Positions 4,484 to 5,349 of a stretch of DNA of 5,349 bases are shown piece by piece. Positions within the stretch are counted from its first letter, which is position 1. The number at the start of each line of letters is the position of its first letter. Origin of the DNA: Corallococcus sp. (GTDB taxonomy: Bacteria > Bacillota > Clostridia > Christensenellales > CAG-314). The notes under the pieces are model-generated. The model saw only the letters and a list, made by a program, of their open reading frames with translations, did no database searches and was not told the origin of the DNA. Location of the stretch: positions 1 through 5,349 of the forward strand of contig JAMPHX010000084.1 of the NCBI GenBank assembly GCA_023663205.1. Reading direction: 5' to 3'. The position numbers were made by a program, and so were the translations under genes.

Positions 4484-5041
4484 TCACTCGAAGTATTTGA
4501 AAAAATCCTCGTTACCCGTAAACAGTACGGGCGTAATGCCGAGCGCGGGCAGAGGTTCTAAATTTGCGGGGTTGTCGTCGGTCATTATTATTCTGTCGTA
4601 CTTCTTGTTGAATTTGCTCAAACATACTTTGTATATTTGCGGGTCGGGTTTGGCAAGGTGCAGTTTGTAAGAGATTACTTGGACGTCAAACAAATCGTTT
4701 AGTCCGTATTTATCGAAAATGCCTTCCACCAATCCTTTTGTCGCGTTGGAGAGCAATGCGACGTCGCAGGTTTTGCGCAGTTTGCGAATAAATTCCACAA
4801 GTTGAGCATTTACGCCTATGTAGGAATTCCACTCGTCGGCAATCGTTTGACGGGGCAGTTTCAAATCCTCGGACAGTCCGTCAAAAACGTCTTCGAGCGT
4901 AATTTCTCCAAGGTCGGCGGGGATGAAATATTTGTTCTTTTCTATTATCGCTTGGTCTTTGTCGTAGTAGTGCGAAAACAGTTTGGGGGCTATTTCGCTG
5001 CATATTACTCCGAAGCAGTCGAATATTACAAGTTGGTTCAT
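4484..5041 (-). CDS. HAD-superfamily hydrolase, YihX-like (subfamily IA, variant 3)
   Basis: A 185-residue cytosolic protein with all four HAD motifs: FDCFGVI (nucleophile D8), LLSNAT (S98), KPDP (K131) and MTDDNPAN (D155, D156). Residues about 15-90 form the small helical cap. The DDNxxNLE ending, GEIT in the cap and overall length resemble YihX, a sugar-phosphate phosphatase of about 200 residues. Two residues after the nucleophile, where many HAD phosphatases carry a second Asp used as acid/base, there is Phe (D-C-F). YihX also lacks that Asp, so this need not mean loss of activity, but the reaction (phosphatase or other hydrolase) and substrate are open. The ribosome binding site is weak (GGAAAA just before ATG). 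The dipeptidase gene ends 81 bases upstream on the same strand, so the two may be co-transcribed. Confidence 0.85.
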   Translation of the reverse strand: MNQLVIFDCFGVICSEIAPKLFSHYYDKDQAIIEKNKYFIPADLGEITLEDVFDGLSEDLKLPRQTIADEWNSYIGVNAQLVEFIRKLRKTCDVALLSNATKGLVEGIFDKYGLNDLFDVQVISYKLHLAKPDPQIYKVCLSKFNKKYDRIIMTDDNPANLEPLPALGITPVLFTGNEDFFKYFE

Positions 5042-5082
5042 ATATTTTCCGTAGAGATTAGACGTTATCTTTGCGTAATTTG

Positions 5083-5103
5083 CCGCGCGGTAAACTTGCG
5101 CGG
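5083..5103 (-). other. GC-rich hairpin between the dipeptidase and HAD genes
   Basis: CCGCGC and GCGCGG form a perfect 6-bp all-GC stem (5083-5088 with 5098-5103) around nine bases. No U-run follows on the minus strand, so it does not look like an intrinsic terminator. It may mark or stabilise an mRNA end within a two-gene transcript. The local minus-strand sequence GCGCGGCAAA also matches the core of the motif at 1222-1241 and 1567-1586. Confidence 0.5.
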
Positions 5104-5122
5104 TTGTGCGGCATTTGTTATA

Positions 5123-5349
5123 TTATTCTGCAAGTTTTTGTATTGCTTCAAGGTAGATTTGCGCCATAAGTCTTAGGTTGTTCAAATCAACATTTTCGTT
5201 AGGCATATGGATAGTCTGTTCTTCTTTGGGGAACAACGGTCCGAAAGCCACGCAGTTTTTCAAACATCTGCTGTATGTTCCGCCGCCTATGGCAATGGGT
5301 TCGCAGTGAGTATTCATAGATTTGTTGTAAACGTCAAGCAGCGTGCTTA
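5123..5349 (-). CDS. pepV: PepV-type dipeptidase (M20 metallopeptidase family), C-terminal part only
   Basis: The last 74 codons of a leftward gene that continues past the right edge; the frame is open to position 5349, so the internal ATG at 5315-5317 is not the start. The translation carries hallmark C-terminal motifs of PepV/Sapep-like dipeptidases: EPIAIGGGTYSR (the GGGTYxR substrate loop), then NCVAFGPLFP, then HMPNE. The His of that last motif (codon 5207-5209) corresponds to a metal ligand in the family. It ends with a typical helix (AQIYLEAIQKLAE). These cytosolic enzymes of about 470 residues use a zinc pair to split dipeptides with broad specificity. Only about one sixth is visible, so catalytic completeness cannot be judged. 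The HAD gene follows 81 bases downstream. Confidence 0.9.
   Translation of the reverse strand, partial: STLLDVYNKSMNTHCEPIAIGGGTYSRCLKNCVAFGPLFPKEEQTIHMPNENVDLNNLRLMAQIYLEAIQKLAE

Overview
The window looks like a chromosomal stretch from a low-to-moderate GC bacterium, most likely an uncultured member of the Bacillota (Clostridia). The reasons are purine-rich GGAG-type ribosome binding sites, sigma-A-like promoters with TATAAT boxes, short stem plus U-run terminators, a PepV-type dipeptidase, a zinc-ribbon/DUF2007-type small protein and a membrane-anchored metallophosphoesterase. The taxonomic assignment is inference. No CRISPR array, intact transposase, phage gene, tRNA or rRNA was seen.

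Layout. Positions 1-351 hold no convincing gene, only two small adjacent hairpins and the leader of the first gene. Positions 352-1143 (+) encode a nucleoside phosphorylase-family protein with its own intrinsic terminator, whose stem begins inside the last codons. Positions 1144-1755 form a 0.6-kb gene-free region that is AT-rich and unusually full of diverged direct and inverted repeats. These include a run of four to five decamers in phase with the DNA helix and two copies of a roughly 60-nt unit. The region ends in a strong promoter and a 12-bp hairpin in the leader of the next gene. Positions 1780-3498 (+) encode a metallophosphoesterase with five membrane segments, a beta-sandwich-like linker and a complete set of catalytic motifs predicted to lie outside the cytoplasm. 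Positions 3499-3928 carry a short broken piece resembling the C-terminus of malic enzyme, then a perfect 14-bp bidirectional terminator that separates the rightward genes from the leftward ones.

The right third is transcribed leftward. A truncated PepV-like dipeptidase (running off the right edge) and a HAD-superfamily hydrolase may share a transcript across an 81-nt gap. A small zinc-ribbon plus DUF2007-like protein has its own well-formed promoter.

The genes do not form one obvious pathway. The intact ones are nucleotide, phosphate-ester and peptide housekeeping or salvage functions in separate transcription units. I see no clear new defence or mobile system. The parts most worth a second look are the repeat-rich 1144-1755 region with the structured leader of the metallophosphoesterase, and the gene remnant at about 3557-3724.
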